A stretch of DNA of 64,000 nucleotides from Aplectana chamaeleonis (taxonomy: Eukaryota > Nematoda > Chromadorea > Rhabditida > Cosmocercidae): positions 1-64,000 of the forward strand of contig JAPDOI010001940.1 in assembly GCA_029168955.1 (NCBI GenBank), given 5' to 3'. The notes below the pieces were generated by a model. The model did not search any database and was not told the DNA's origin. It saw nothing but the letters and a program-made list of their open reading frames with translations. How positions within the stretch are numbered: position 1 is the first letter of the stretch; each line of letters opens with the position of its first letter. Below are positions 48,391 to 58,443 of the stretch, piece by piece. A program made the position numbers and the translations under genes.

Positions 48391-48640
48391 CTAGTAGTGG
48401 TATTCTCCGAACTCCCTTAGTCTCCTCTGGAAATGATGAAAATTTGCATTTTTGTGTGATTCACGCCTTGGCTCGGTTGCTCTGAAGAATGATCAGCGAG
48501 AATACAGTGTTATAGATAGAAGCAACGACCGAGTCAAGGAATAAATCACAGAAAAAAATAGAGTTCTGATCATTTCCAGGGGAGGCTAGAGCAAGCTAGT
48601 GGAGGTCAGGGGAGATTGGAGAATACCATCTCGTGCGGAG
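48391..48640. mobile_element. Palindromic MITE-like element, about 250 bp
   Basis: TAGTGGTATTCTCCGAACTC, CTCCTCTGGAAATGATGAAA and ATTCACGCCTTGGCTCGGTT on the left are answered by ACCGAGTCAAGGAATAAATC, ATCATTTCCAGGGGAGGCTA and GATTGGAGAATACCATCTC on the right. It sits just upstream of the CHCHD2-like fragment. Confidence 0.75.
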
Positions 48641-49794
48641 CAAGAAGCGGAGCGGTTGGAAAATATAACAGCGATAAGAAAATATTGAAATAATATGCCT
48701 TACTTCGACTGGTTTGAAATGAGGGAGGAAAGCTATTAATGCGGCTTGGACGAATGAGTTGACTTGTGCGGTGTAGCTGCTCCAAGAACCAATCGCAGAA
48801 AAATGTGTTCTCACCACTATTCAAAAAATCTCCCGCCTTCAGTTGGCATATAGTTTTGAATTTTCGTGATGACACGTGACTAGCGTCCAGCTGGTTTGCG
48901 ACCGGACGCAACAGGAATTGAAGGGAAACTGGAAAGTATCTGGTTAAGAATGAAAATTTGTGAGAAGAAAAAGGGAATCGTGAAAAAAATGAGAAACAAT
49001 TTCACGTACGTAAAAGGGGTTCAAAAATTCCCGACAATTTTGGTGAAAATCGGAGACTATGAGGAGGGGAAAGCAGTTCCGCCAAGGTCGGTCGCAATGT
49101 ACTGTTGGACCCTGAATGTGACTCTAGGTGGAGAATAAGGTAGGGAGGTTTTACACTGCGAAATTCTTACTGCAAGAGGGTGGTTTGGTCAGAGTGAAAC
49201 GCTATACAAACGCCAAGTCCGCGATCTCCTATTTTTGACAGCTTATTTTGGGTATCACAAGTCACCAAGTGGAGAGAAGACGGAACAAAAACAATACTGA
49301 CTTGGGAAGAAGCAGGGCCTAGACCTTGCAAACAGAGTCGAGCAGTAGTTGACCAGCGGGGTAATTGTGGGGATGAAAACACACCAGTGCAAAACTAGCT
49401 GCAGGGGGGGGGGACACTCAGAATTCCTGGGAGGGAGGGATGAAACCGCTTTTAGAAAACGGAATAAATCTTTTGTGATCCTAAGAAACAAGAGTGATAA
49501 CGCTATAATACATCTGAATTTCAAAATTTTGTAGCAAAATGGACTTTTGAATTAGCAAGAATTCCAAATTTTCTGAGATGAATTCCGAACGCCCCCTCTT
49601 CCGACTAGCTTTGCACCAACCCATGTCAGAAACGTGCCTCTCTAACCAGAAAAACAAGAAAATTCAGCATATGTGGTAGCACATGTGTGTACGTTAAGAA
49701 AATATGATGATGAAATGAAAAAGTAAGAAGATAGGAGGAAGAGAAGAGAAAAAAAGATCGATAAGGAAAACGTGCTCCAGAGAGAGGCTGCACT
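48641..49794. other. MULE interior near the right end, no recognised gene
   Basis: About 1.15 kb. A G-run (GGGGGGGGGGACACTC) is present at 49,406. No protein features recognised on either strand. Confidence 0.4.
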
Positions 49795-49912
49795 GCCGCG
49801 CGCGACGAGGCGCGACGCCGCGCGCGACGCCCTTACACCTCTGTACACTCCGGTACAACACGCCACGCTACCGTAACCACGAAGCGTTGACCGGTGTGTT
49901 AGAGAGGCTTGT
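49795..49912 (-). repeat. Right TIR of the MULE
   Basis: Inverse of 41,588-41,702. It ends CCGGTGTGTTAGAGAGGCTT, GT and is followed by the target duplication GGAGCATGG. Confidence 0.9.
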
Positions 49913-49921
49913 GGAGCATGG

Positions 49922-50849
49922 TTGAGCAGGCCGTTGCGGCCGGTGACCAAAATTTTACGACCCCTCTGTGCACCAAAATCTTTACAAACCCCCCCTCGGG
50001 ATGAAAAAAATTTCAGGACCTAAATTGTGGCCCCAATGTTTAGCATTAAATCTCTTTAATTTGACATCCTGAAGTCCACATAACGCGCTACCTTCGCAGA
50101 GTTATTCCTTTTTGAGGTCAGTCCTCGTTGGGACCGGCGTTGAGCCAGAGTTACGACCCGGGGGTTACCGTCGCAATGGTTATTCTTCATGAATAGGCTT
50201 GTGAAAAAAATTTGAAAAAAATGAATTTACTTACTGCTTACCTACTAAGCGACTCACTACTCCTACCTCATTCTACCTTTCCAAGTGGTTGGAAGATAAA
50301 CGCCATCTTTTCCAAAAAATTTACGAGCCCACCCTACCCCCCTCAAATTTTCTTTTTTGTTCAAAAATTCCCGGAACTTTTACGACCCCCCCCGTTGCGA
50401 CCTGTCGCAAGCCTGCCCAACCCTGCCCTGGAGGTAGGACTCAGATGCAGGCAGCGTCGTCCATTCAGTTACACTAGTTTTGAGGTACTTGGCCCCGCAC
50501 ACCGGCTGGAGGCCCCGCCTGACAGGCCGCTGCCGGCCCAGTCGTGCTCGCCGAGCAGTCTCCGTCGCGTGACGGTATGCTGGCCTCGTCGCTTGTCAAT
50601 GTGCCGGCTACGTCGCTGATGCGTGTCAAGTAACATGTACCAACAGTGCGAGTTACTCGCAATATTGTGTATTTATTATAAGCGCATGTTACATTAATCA
50701 AAAATCTCGTACAGTTACACGTAAAATTGCTTCAAGTTACTTGTTAACACAAAGTAAGTTGCGTGAGGCCACCATGCAACTTGCGTTGAAGTCTCAGGTA
50801 ACTTGCTCAGCATTTTCTGAGTGGAAGTGCGTCAAAACAGTGGGCTGGG
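49922..50849. other. Interior of the hAT-like element right of the MULE, no gene recognised
   Basis: The text AAAATTTTACGACCCCTCTG (49,951) is echoed by AACTTTTACGACCCCCCCCG (50,375) in the same orientation, hinting at a diverged direct repeat about 0.43 kb apart. No coding sequence supported. Confidence 0.4.
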
Positions 50850-51140
50850 CTTCACTTAGAGTGCGCCAAACGCTGGAAAAGGTGTGCGGAGCCAAACTGG
50901 GGGTACGCCGAGCGCCGGAGGAACTGTCTGTGTTGCGCTCAATTTGGAGTGCGTCGAGCGCCGGGTAGACTGTGTTGGGCGCAACTTGGAGGGCACCAAG
51001 CGCCGGCGAAAGTGTATAGCACCCCAACTAGGAGTGCGTGAAGCGCCGAGAAAAGTGTGTTGCACCCAATTAGGAGTGCGCTGTGTGCCGGGAAGAAAAG
51101 TTTGCGGGACTCTAATAAGAGTGTGCCGCTCGTAGGAGAG
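50850..51140 (-). repeat. Diverged satellite B relatives
   Basis: Six or so degenerate units (GAGTGCGCCAAACGCTGGAA, AAGGTGTGCGGAGCC) correspond to the reverse complement of satellite B (AAGTGTGCGGGACCC, AGAGTGCGCCGGACGCC). Divergence is much higher than in the main array, so this is an older or unhomogenised outpost. Confidence 0.65.
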
Positions 51141-51489
51141 ACTTTGTTGAACCGACTTGAAGGGTTGCAGGCGCCTTGAAAAGTGTGTGGGACCTAACTG
51201 ATTCTGCAATGATTCTAAGCGTCACGCTACAAGCCTACAAGTACGCGTGGGCATACACCTTGTTCAATAAAGTAGGATAAGCCCAAGTTTTTTGGCAGGA
51301 ACAACCACCGGGGGAGGGTTAAGAATTTCAATGATCATTTCCGAATTCCGATTTCCGATGGTTTTCGGCGTTCCGATTTCTGAATTTTAGAGATTCGTTC
51401 CGATTTCCGCAATTCAGGAAAAATTTCCGCTCATCCCTGCTCCCAAGGCTCGGTTCTGCTGGGCAGGTAGGAAGTACCGTACTTCATCA

Positions 51490-52140
51490 GTTAGGTGGCA
51501 CGCCAACCATTGCAACACTTCAGTGTAGGGTGTGCGCTGGCGGCAACAACACGAAGAGAATCATTGGAAGAAGAGCTTAGTTGTGCAATTTCGCGTCGAT
51601 TCTTGTGTACTATGGCGTAATCAGCATTAGGGGCTGAGCATTGGTGCACCGCCGCGAGGCGCCACCGTGTGATGGGCTGCCGTATTGTTAGGGGGCGAAG
51701 TGCAATCCTGCTATAGCGATCGTGCCGCACCGCGTGATCAATACCACGAAAATGCACTGTGCCGCTCCGCGTGGCGGCGGAAGTGTAATTGACCTTTGGA
51801 GCCCCGCGATCAATAAACACGGCGGCATATCGCAAGGTCGTGCCGCGCCGCGATGCAACTGCTTGGCTCTTTAGGCGTCATTTGTATTTCCGCCGCCGAG
51901 CGGCGACGCGGTGTGCAATCGTGCAGCATCGATCGTGCCGCGCCGCGTGATCGATATTACAGAAATATACAGTGCCGCGCCGCTCGGCGGTGGGAGTGTA
52001 AGGGGCCGAATAGAGTCCCGCCGCTGATAGGCGCGGCAGCATGCAATAGAGGCGTATCGACCATGCGGCGCAGCACGATCGATTCTCCTCAATTGCATGC
52101 TGTCGCGGCTTTCAGCGGCGAGACTCTTCGGTTCCTAAAC
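51490..52140. repeat. GC-rich hairpin repeats (CCGCCGAGCGGCG family)
   Basis: Several palindromic copies: GTGCCGCTCCGCGTGGCGGC, TTCCGCCGCCGAGCGGCGAC, GTGCCGCGCCGCTCGGCGGT and CCCGCCGCTGATAGGCGCGG. Each is linked to CGATCGTGCCGC and a short AT-rich centre. Related to the hairpin at 47,740-47,870. Probably clustered small MITEs. Confidence 0.65.
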
Positions 52141-52149
52141 GACTTCTTA

Positions 52150-52245
52150 GTTTGCTAGTACAACGCAATTGGCTTGCTGCCAGCGGGTCCTGACACGATT
52201 GTCTGCAACGGTGGACGGTGACGCTTGTAGAAGTCCTAGCTTCAA
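52150..52245 (-). repeat. Single end of the 38,103-38,790 TIR family
   Basis: GGCTTGCTGCCAGCGGGTCC, GTGGACGGTGACGC and AGAAGTCCTAGCTTCAAAGT match the right end of the 38-kb element; the opposite end is absent. Confidence 0.7.
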
Positions 52246-52480
52246 AGTTATGAGCGAAATCGAAGACGCGGGCCACTTTTTTCCAGTCCAGATCTGTGGC
52301 CGTATTCATGTAACTCTGGGAGCTTCCCGAGAAGGTCCAAATTCCATCCGCTGTTGGACGAGTTTTCGATGTTGTACTCTCCCGGGAACCCGCCAGGTAG
52401 ACAGGAGGGCTCCCGGGCGGGTAGACTGGAGGGTTTCTAGCCATCTAGCGGGTGGACGGAGAGAACTGCGGCTGCCTGTT
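52246..52480. other. Spacer with one end of the GGCCGTATTCATG hairpin family
   Basis: GTGGCCGTATTCATGTAACT, CTGGGAGCTTCCCGAGAAGG at 52,297 resembles the left arm of the hairpin at 57,091. The right part has CCCGGGCGGGTAGACTGGAG-type repeats. No gene. Confidence 0.5.
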
Positions 52481-52481
52481 A

Positions 52482-53193
52482 GGCGGTGTTCAGAGTTTTC
52501 GCGGCGCAACGCGATGGCACATGTCAGCGCGACGCGAAAATCGCGTCGCGCGGAAATCAAGGTGTGAACGGCGCGCGAACGCTAGGCGACTACGCGCAAT
52601 TGCGTATTTTCCGCAATTTTCCGTACCCAAGCAAAACTAATCAATATTTGATCTTATTCTGTATATTTAAATGTAATGTACCTTTTTTATCTTTATATGT
52701 ATTATTATAGCACATTTTTGTTATCGTTGCGACAACTTGCTTCTTTAATGACGAAACAATCAAAAAGACATCGGGAGCAAATTACGCTTAGAATTTTTTT
52801 GGAGTTGATAGTATAGAATAGGGATGTTTCGGTGAAATGAGACCGAATTATGCTTGTGTCGTTTGTAAACCGTAAAACAACTTCATAGCTCGTCAACTCT
52901 TTGAAACCATCACCGTCATCACACTGTCCTTAAATATGCAGACAAAATTGTTTGCAGTATCATCTGAGAACAATACAATAACCCATGGCAATTTCAATCA
53001 ACCTAGTCTTTGAAAAGGCCTGAGAAAATTAAACACGCCCCTTGAGTCTCCGATGATGGAAGAAGAAAGGATGACAATGGCTCCGCGACTATCGCGTCGC
53101 GTTGCAGTGCAACGCGACGCGATGGTCGCGGAGCGACTATAATTTGCGCGTCAAATTCGATGTATCGCGCCTCTTCACTGTGAACACCTAGCG
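52482..53193. mobile_element. TIR element, about 710 bp, GCGACGCGACG-rich ends
   Basis: GGTGTTCAGAGTTTTCGCGG at the left and TTCACTGTGAACACCT at the right are inverted. GC-rich subterminal hairpins (CGCGACGCGAAAATCGCGTC; TCGCGTCGCGTTGCAGTGCA) flank an AT-rich centre. It resembles the 57,412-58,443 element in architecture but not in terminal sequence. Confidence 0.6.
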
Positions 53194-53880
53194 ACGACGC
53201 GACGCGACGTCGCTTGATCGATACGTAGGCTAATCATAACGTCGCGCCGCGAATGAACTCTATACGCCGCCTAGGGGGTGCCGCAGCTTTGGGCTCTGAG
53301 GCTGAGGAAGGAGGGGGCCGCAGGGACTTGATTGATCATCATGAATTGCGGACCGAGCGGGAGACGATGAGTGTGTATCTTGGGGCGTCAAAGTTGCCAA
53401 AAAACGCTGTTATGACTATTATATTAAAGCTATCGCCGCAAAACCTCATTTTTGAAAAATTTTCTCATGTCCTTTTTTCAGCATGTAATTTAATTCCAGT
53501 ATTATTTACTCTCTATCCGTGGTACAATCGCTGCCACTTTGAGTTGAGGGGGGGGGCGAAAATTTCCAAAATGGAGGGGGGGGGGCGCACATCCGATGGG
53601 CCGATAACCAGGGCATGCCTTAATCTGCTGGTGCTGCTTGGACTACTTTTTGGGGAACAGGAAAATTTCAGCAAACGAAAACGGCAAACCCCAAGACGAC
53701 CAGCAAACTACAATCGGCAAACAGAAATTATAGCACACCCCTGCTGTAGCTACATTATCTCGAAGGGCGACTACGTACATATAATGAGCATTTTTGGAGA
53801 TTGCCTTGCTGGATTTCCAGAAGCTAGACTTCGAAATCGTTGAATGCTTCGTAGTGACTTCATTTTTAATAAGTAATAGT
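53194..53880. other. Unassigned stretch with a TTTGCCG-family hAT-like end
   Basis: Poly-G runs lie at 53,550-53,590. At 53,660-53,743 the minus strand begins CAGGGGTGTGCTATAATTTC and runs into TTTGCCG / GGGGTTTGCCG text, a degenerate version of the left end at 33,595. The partner end was not found. The long open frame over it reads through this repeat and is not a gene. Confidence 0.5.
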
Positions 53881-53992
53881 TTACTTAGTTTCTTCACGGT
53901 CTCTTCCGTTTCTGAATTTCCGTTTCCGGCGGTTTTTGGCCATTTCTCATCCGTTTCCGAGAATCTTGAAAAAAGATTTCCGCACAGCCCTG
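53881..53992 (+). repeat. Third hAT-like end with TTTCCG microrepeats
   Basis: GAATTTCCGTTTCCGGCGGT, TTTTGGCC, then GATTTCCGCACAGCCCTG. The layout equals the right ends at 36,574 and 51,439 (microrepeat core, then a C/G-rich CAGGG-type end) but with a different microrepeat. Confidence 0.55.
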
Positions 53993-54099
53993 CTTATGGC
54001 GGAAACATAGTGTCTGCCAAACCGGGCCATTCTGGCGGGAAGGACGGCGAAAAAAATGCCTAATGTGGATGAAGAGTTTAGATGGCGGCAGACGGCTCA

Positions 54100-54501
54100 T
54101 CACCTGTATTCATTGAAGAGGACATCGCTATTATAATTGTGCGTCATCTGATTGATGACGAATGGTATCCGGGAGAGCGCCACTGGACAACATTCAGGGT
54201 AGGATTTCTCGTTCTTGAAATTCTTCTTAACGCAACCAATTAGCAGCAAACGGTCAGGCATACCATTGTTAAGGATCTCAGCTATGCTACGCCCCGTTCT
54301 TTGGTGATCGAGAATTTCGAAAAACGTCGAAAATTTATATGCCCCCCCCAGTGAATAGCTGTCGTTTTTGTCAGGGAGTCGAACGTAGGGAAGTAAGTAA
54401 TGCTCCAGGACACACGAGCTTATCTGATTACACCTAAATACCCGATGTCGTATCGCCGCACGGTTCTTCGTAAGCCTTTTTGACCGTGACGTGGCACGCA
54501 A
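54100..54501 (-). CDS. Unrecognised open frame, 133 codons
   Basis: The minus-strand frame has balanced, protein-like composition in its second half (LPDKNDSYSLGGAYKFSTFF, EILDHQRTGRSIAEILNNG, then IPFVINQMTHNYNSDVLFNE) and ends at a TACAG|GTGATG that could be a splice donor. I do not recognise a family and see no partner exons. It could be an exon of a real or captured gene, or chance. Nothing around it helps. Confidence 0.25.
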   Translation of the reverse strand: MRATSRSKRLTKNRAAIRHRVFRCNQISSCVLEHYLLPYVRLPDKNDSYSLGGAYKFSTFFEILDHQRTGRSIAEILNNGMPDRLLLIGCVKKNFKNEKSYPECCPVALSRIPFVINQMTHNYNSDVLFNEYR

Positions 54502-55357
54502 TGTCCGCCCCCCCCTACTTTCAGCTTTGTGGCTTTGACCGGTGTCCTTGAGGGGTTTTGAAGCTGAAATTGCAAATCATAGCCTTCAAAACACCGCAAT
54601 GACACCAGGCACTGCCACGAAACACCAAAAAATTGAAATAGAAAAAAAACCAAGGATGGTGGAGAAATTAAAAAGAACGACAATGTTCTTTCTGGACGAA
54701 GGGCCGGTGGTGGCTTTGCGGTTTCTGCAGCTACCGTAACTCTGTTCGGCTTTGGAGCGCGGTATTTTTCGACGGCTCGCTGCAGTGGAAATCGGAACAT
54801 TGTTCTTGAATGCCTGAAGCTGCGGAGTTTCCGGGCGATCTTACCAGCAGTTTGTAGAAAGTTCGCTTAAAATAAAATAGTTCCCTAGGGAGTTCAGGGT
54901 TTCCTTTTCAAACAAAAAACCTGCTCAGATATTCTTAGAGGGCGACACGAGGTAATTTTGGGCGTTGAGGCTGACCCGAGGATAGAAATTGAGTGCGTGG
55001 ACTTGAGTGGGGCGAGACCAAGAGAAAAGGGGCTCGCCCGCGGAAATTTGACGTTGTGTGCATTCGCGTGCAACGTGGATGCGATATCAGGACCATCATG
55101 ATATTCAAACAAAGGTATTAACAATGTTGCTGGTATCAAAGGCTAATCTCACAGCGTGCCTCAGTCGGGTCTTCGGAGCCGGCATGGGTCATAGCTTCGT
55201 TGGGTGGGGCCATGTACTCCACCAACCTTCCCCTCTGGGCAGGTGAAGGGGGGACCTTCATTATTGGGAAAACCGCTGACAACCGGTAAAACGCTCCGAA
55301 AAAAGAATTAAAGTGATCCAACACTCATGCAAGTCATTTTCAAGATGGTGTTGTTGC
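54502..55357. other. Spacer, no gene recognised
   Basis: CCCCTCTGGGCAGGTGAAGG at 55,228 also occurs, slightly changed, at 21,864 (TTCTCTGGGCAGGTGAAGGG), indicating a shared repeat fragment. Open frames on the minus strand near 54.4-54.8 kb are unremarkable. Confidence 0.4.
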
Positions 55358-56038
55358 TGGTTTTTCGTCCATAACTTTTTTGTGCTCAGAGATAGACCTT
55401 TGGTGAAGGTTGTTTTCGCAATCCCCATAGAATTCTACGTCGACTGAGGGCTCAGTTTGGAAAAATATTTTCTCGATCCTTCAGCCTAATTCATTTTACG
55501 AAACGCCGGTTTTTCGCCTATAACTCCTTAAACGTCAAAGATAAGGTTCTGGTAAAGGTTGTTTTTGAAATCTACGCAAAATTCTGCGTCGAATGATATA
55601 TCGGGATCCTAACTTTGCTTGCTTCATAAGCCAGCCAGGTCGGTGTGGAGCCGAGCCCCGCTGTAGGATTCAGGAGAACTCCGAGTCTCCTACTTACATA
55701 CACCATAGAGGCGAGAGCACCCTATGGAGATAACTACAGAGCTCGGCTCCATCGACCTGGCTGACTTATGGGGCGAGCAAAGTTAGGAACTCGATATATC
55801 ATTCGACGCAGAATTTTACGTAGATTTCAAAAACACATTTACTAGAACCTTATCTTTAATGATTAAAGAGTTATAGACGAAAAACCGGTGTTTCGTAAAA
55901 TGAATGAGGCTGAAGGATCGAGAAAACATTTTTTCAAACTGTAAACACTAGTCGGCGTTGAATGCTATGGGAATTCCGAAAACAACCTTCACTAAAGGTC
56001 TATGTCCAAGCACAAAAAAAGTTATGGACAAAAAGCCG
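55358..56038. mobile_element. Long imperfect palindrome, about 680 bp, with inner CATAAGCCAGCCAGG hairpin
   Basis: Left arm: CGTCCATAACTTTTTTGTGC, CATTTTACGAAACGCCGGTT, CTGCGTCGAATGATATATCG. Right arm, inverted: TCATTCGACGCAGAATTTTA, AAAACCGGTGTTTCGTAAAA, AAAAAGTTATGGACAAAAAG. The centre is a tighter hairpin (TAACTTTGCTTGCTTCATAA / TTATGGGGCGAGCAAAGTTA). Related sequence is at 22,316-22,860. Confidence 0.75.
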
Positions 56039-56510
56039 ATAATTTCAGGCGAAAGAAATGCTCTTTATAAGCTCTGGGCTGGACGAGCTGGAACGTATTT
56101 TTCGAAAGTAAAAACGCTGGTCGATGCAGATTTTTATAGGGATTTAGAAAACAACCTTCACAGAAGGGCTACTCTCTAGGGTAAAAAAGTTATGGACGAA
56201 AAACTGATTGATTTTGGTGAAAGAAACGTCATTTCATAAATTGAAATCGGCTGAGAGATTGGAAACATATTTTTCTCGAATTTATTTATTTATTTATTTA
56301 TATTATCAATTGAAAACAGAATTGAAAAGATTATTCGACGCAAAACTTCATGAAGATTTTGGAAACAGCTCCGTTCGAAGATTCATCTTTCAGAGGGAAA
56401 ATGTTATGACAAGGAAAAACGTTGTTTTTCAAAATTCGTTTGCAAAGATTTTCCGAAAAATTTTGACTCCAAGACAATTCAAAGGAAAATTTTCCATGAG
56501 CTAGGCAGAC
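56020..56510 (+). repeat. Degenerate repeat D, tandem unit of about 170-210 bp
   Basis: AAAGTTATGGACAAAAAGCC (56,018), AAAGTTATGGACGAAAAACT (56,187) and AATGTTATGACAAGGAAAAA (56,400) mark successive diverged units. Each also has an ATTCGACGCA-like block and GGAAACAACCTTCAC-like text. Open frames here are repeat by-products. Confidence 0.55.
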
Positions 56511-57090
56511 ATTTCATTAAGAATAGTGAATTTCTAAAGGAGTTGATCTAACGAAAAAATGTTTCAAAATTAATGATTAAAAATAAAAATATATTGAATG
56601 CAAGAAAATGAGGATTAAGAAAACGTCAATTTTCGAAGTTGCAAGTCTATAGGGAATCTTCACCATTCCCCACTCAGGTGTTTTAAACAACCTTCACCTC
56701 TCGGACCGCTGTCTCCACCCCAACGAACCTATGCTCTGGACACTTTCCTTGTGAGTATAGTTGCGGAAAGAGGATTGTTTGGAAGCACCCCGTTTAGCCT
56801 TATATTGTGTCACTAATGGTTGTGATTTTTGAATATTAGCACTCTATGTTGTTTGTTTAAAGGGTGTCAGCAAAGCCTTCGATGTTGCTGTTCGCCACTT
56901 CCTATCCAGCACTGTGAGCGTTGCTCTGGATAGGACAATGGAGGATTGGACCCCTTTCGAGGTTTGTGAGATTCGTTTTTGCTCATGTCTTGGAATTATC
57001 TTTCACCGTCTTTACCGCAAGCGCGCTTCATACTGACGAGCTTTGGACTCCACTGTCCCCAGGGATGTGGGTGGGACTAGGGCAAAGAAC
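56511..57090. other. Spacer, no gene recognised
   Basis: AT-rich to mixed sequence between repeat D and the 57,091 hairpin. No motif that I can name. Confidence 0.35.
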
Positions 57091-57213
57091 CCGTGGCCGT
57101 GTTCATGAAACTACTGGAGCCTCCCGGGAGGGTCCGAAGTCCGCCTTCCGCATACATTGGCTGCCTCTAAAAACCTCATGAGGCTCCCGTAGTTTCATGA
57201 GTACGGCCACCGG
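57091..57213. mobile_element. Palindromic hairpin element, 123 bp
   Basis: GTGGCCGTGTTCATGAAACT, ACTGGAGCCTC mirrors GAGGCTCCCGTAGTTTCATG, AGTACGGCCAC. A single arm of the same family is at 52,297. Confidence 0.75.
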
Positions 57214-57411
57214 GTCTCGACTGTTTAATGCACACACTTCGTCTGCTTTCTCTCACGATTTAGGATGGTACTGTTAATAACTACGATGCAGCGGAATGAA
57301 ACTGATGAGTGAGCTAAATAAGAAAGTCTAGTTTGAAGCAGTCTGAAGTCAGCGCCACATATTTGACTTCGTCTTCTTCTGCAGCCTCGATGTGGTTTTT
57401 GTCATAGGTTA

Positions 57412-58443
57412 GGGGGGAACCTTACTTACATCGCGCCACGAAAATCGCGCGCGATGTGATTTGCTCTGCGATGTACATCGGGCCAACACATCGCATCGCG
57501 CTAAAGAGAAACCATACTTCGACGCCGTTTCGGGTCCTCATCCAAACATGCACAAATATGGAAGGCCAGGGTTTTGAAAGTTTTCAAGCTTATTTTCGCT
57601 GTCGTTTCGGTTTCGCAAAGTTTCTGCGCATAAAAGGGAAAAATGAATGAGACGTTTAAGTCTTCAGTTGAATAATATGTAAATAAAAACGTTTAAATTG
57701 AAGAAACACGATGTTTCAGGGTCATGGTAGGTTTAGTCATGGTCGTGGCACGTTTCCAGATAAACAGAACGTGATTTGAATTGAAGTTTCCTACTGAGTG
57801 AGCTGAGAAACGGCAGTGAAAGGAAAATACTTAATAATGTGCTCGAAAAAATGTTTTCGCAACAATTTTTTCCGATTGAGCCTCAGCTATTTTCACAAAA
57901 ATTTGAGCATAGTGCTATAGCGGAGCTGCCGACGGACCACGACTTCCGCAGTCGAGTTTAGGATAGGGTAATAGATTGAACACGAGAAAGCTTCGAAATT
58001 CGTCCTTCTGGCAGAGATTTCGATTTTTTAAGAGCGTGCGGTTCGAAGTGGTAGGCGACGCGTGCGGTCGTGAATGGTTTAACCGAGCTCAAGGAGACAC
58101 AGAATGAAAAGGGAATAAAAGAAAGAAGAGGGAAAGATTGAAACAAGAGGAGGAAACCACGAAATGTCAAGAAAAAGCTCCCGCGATGTCCCCACATCGC
58201 AGTGCAGGGCGCTGCGATGTGATGGAATCGCGAACGAGCGCTAAACAGCAGGCATCGCGCAAAAAACTATGGTTTAGACGCGATGTGAGCGCGATTTCGT
58301 CGCGCGGAGCAGCTGCCACGCAAACGCCGCGTGCGACGGCTGACCTAACCGCGACTTCTCGATTCCTTTGTCGCGCGCGGCGACCAGTGCTACATCACCC
58401 TTCTGACTGCGATAACATCGCTCCAAGTAAGGTTCCCCCCTTA
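57412..58443. mobile_element. TIR element, about 1,030 bp
   Basis: Left GGGGGGAACCTTACTTACAT and right CCAAGTAAGGTTCCCCCC are inverted. Subterminal regions are rich in GCGATG/CATCGC dyads (CATCGCGCCACGAAAATCGC; GCGATGTGAGCGCGATTTCG). The interior is AT-rich with no transposase. It has landed at the 3' end of a LINE remnant. Confidence 0.75.

Larger units (their letters stand above)
41588..49912. mobile_element. Mutator-like element (MULE), 8,325 bp, complete ends
   Basis: The left TIR starts ACAAGCCTCTCTAACACACC and continues through CGTGGTTACGGTAGCGTGGC to GTGTAAGGGCGTCGCGCGCG (about 115 bp). The right TIR (49,795-49,912) is its inverse. Both ends are flanked by the identical nonamer GGAGCATGG (41,579-41,587 and 49,913-49,921). 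Nine-base target-site duplications with long TIRs are diagnostic of the Mutator superfamily. Inside are a MULE-type transposase gene on the minus strand, now broken, and a spliced CHCHD2-like fragment between that gene and the right TIR. Confidence 0.92.
39723..51439. mobile_element. Large hAT-like element with nested Mutator-like element
   Basis: The left end CAGGGATGAGCGGA is inverted to TCCGCTCATCCCTG at the right. Flanking octamers are CTCGCAAG and CTCCCAAG (7 of 8). Inside each end lies a block of about 41 bp built on TTCCGATTTCCGATGG (39,734-39,774 and 51,343-51,384), again in the same orientation at both ends, as in the 33,595-36,574 element. Subtracting the nested 8.3-kb Mutator-like element and one copy of its target duplication leaves about 3.4 kb, similar to the 2.98-kb element. 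No hAT transposase is recognised. An alternative reading is two solo ends of a short MITE; the flank match argues for one insertion. Confidence 0.55.

Noticed and set aside
53253..53843. 196-codon ORF as a gene
   Set aside because: It crosses poly-G runs and the TTTGCCG-family hAT-like end; the composition is incoherent.
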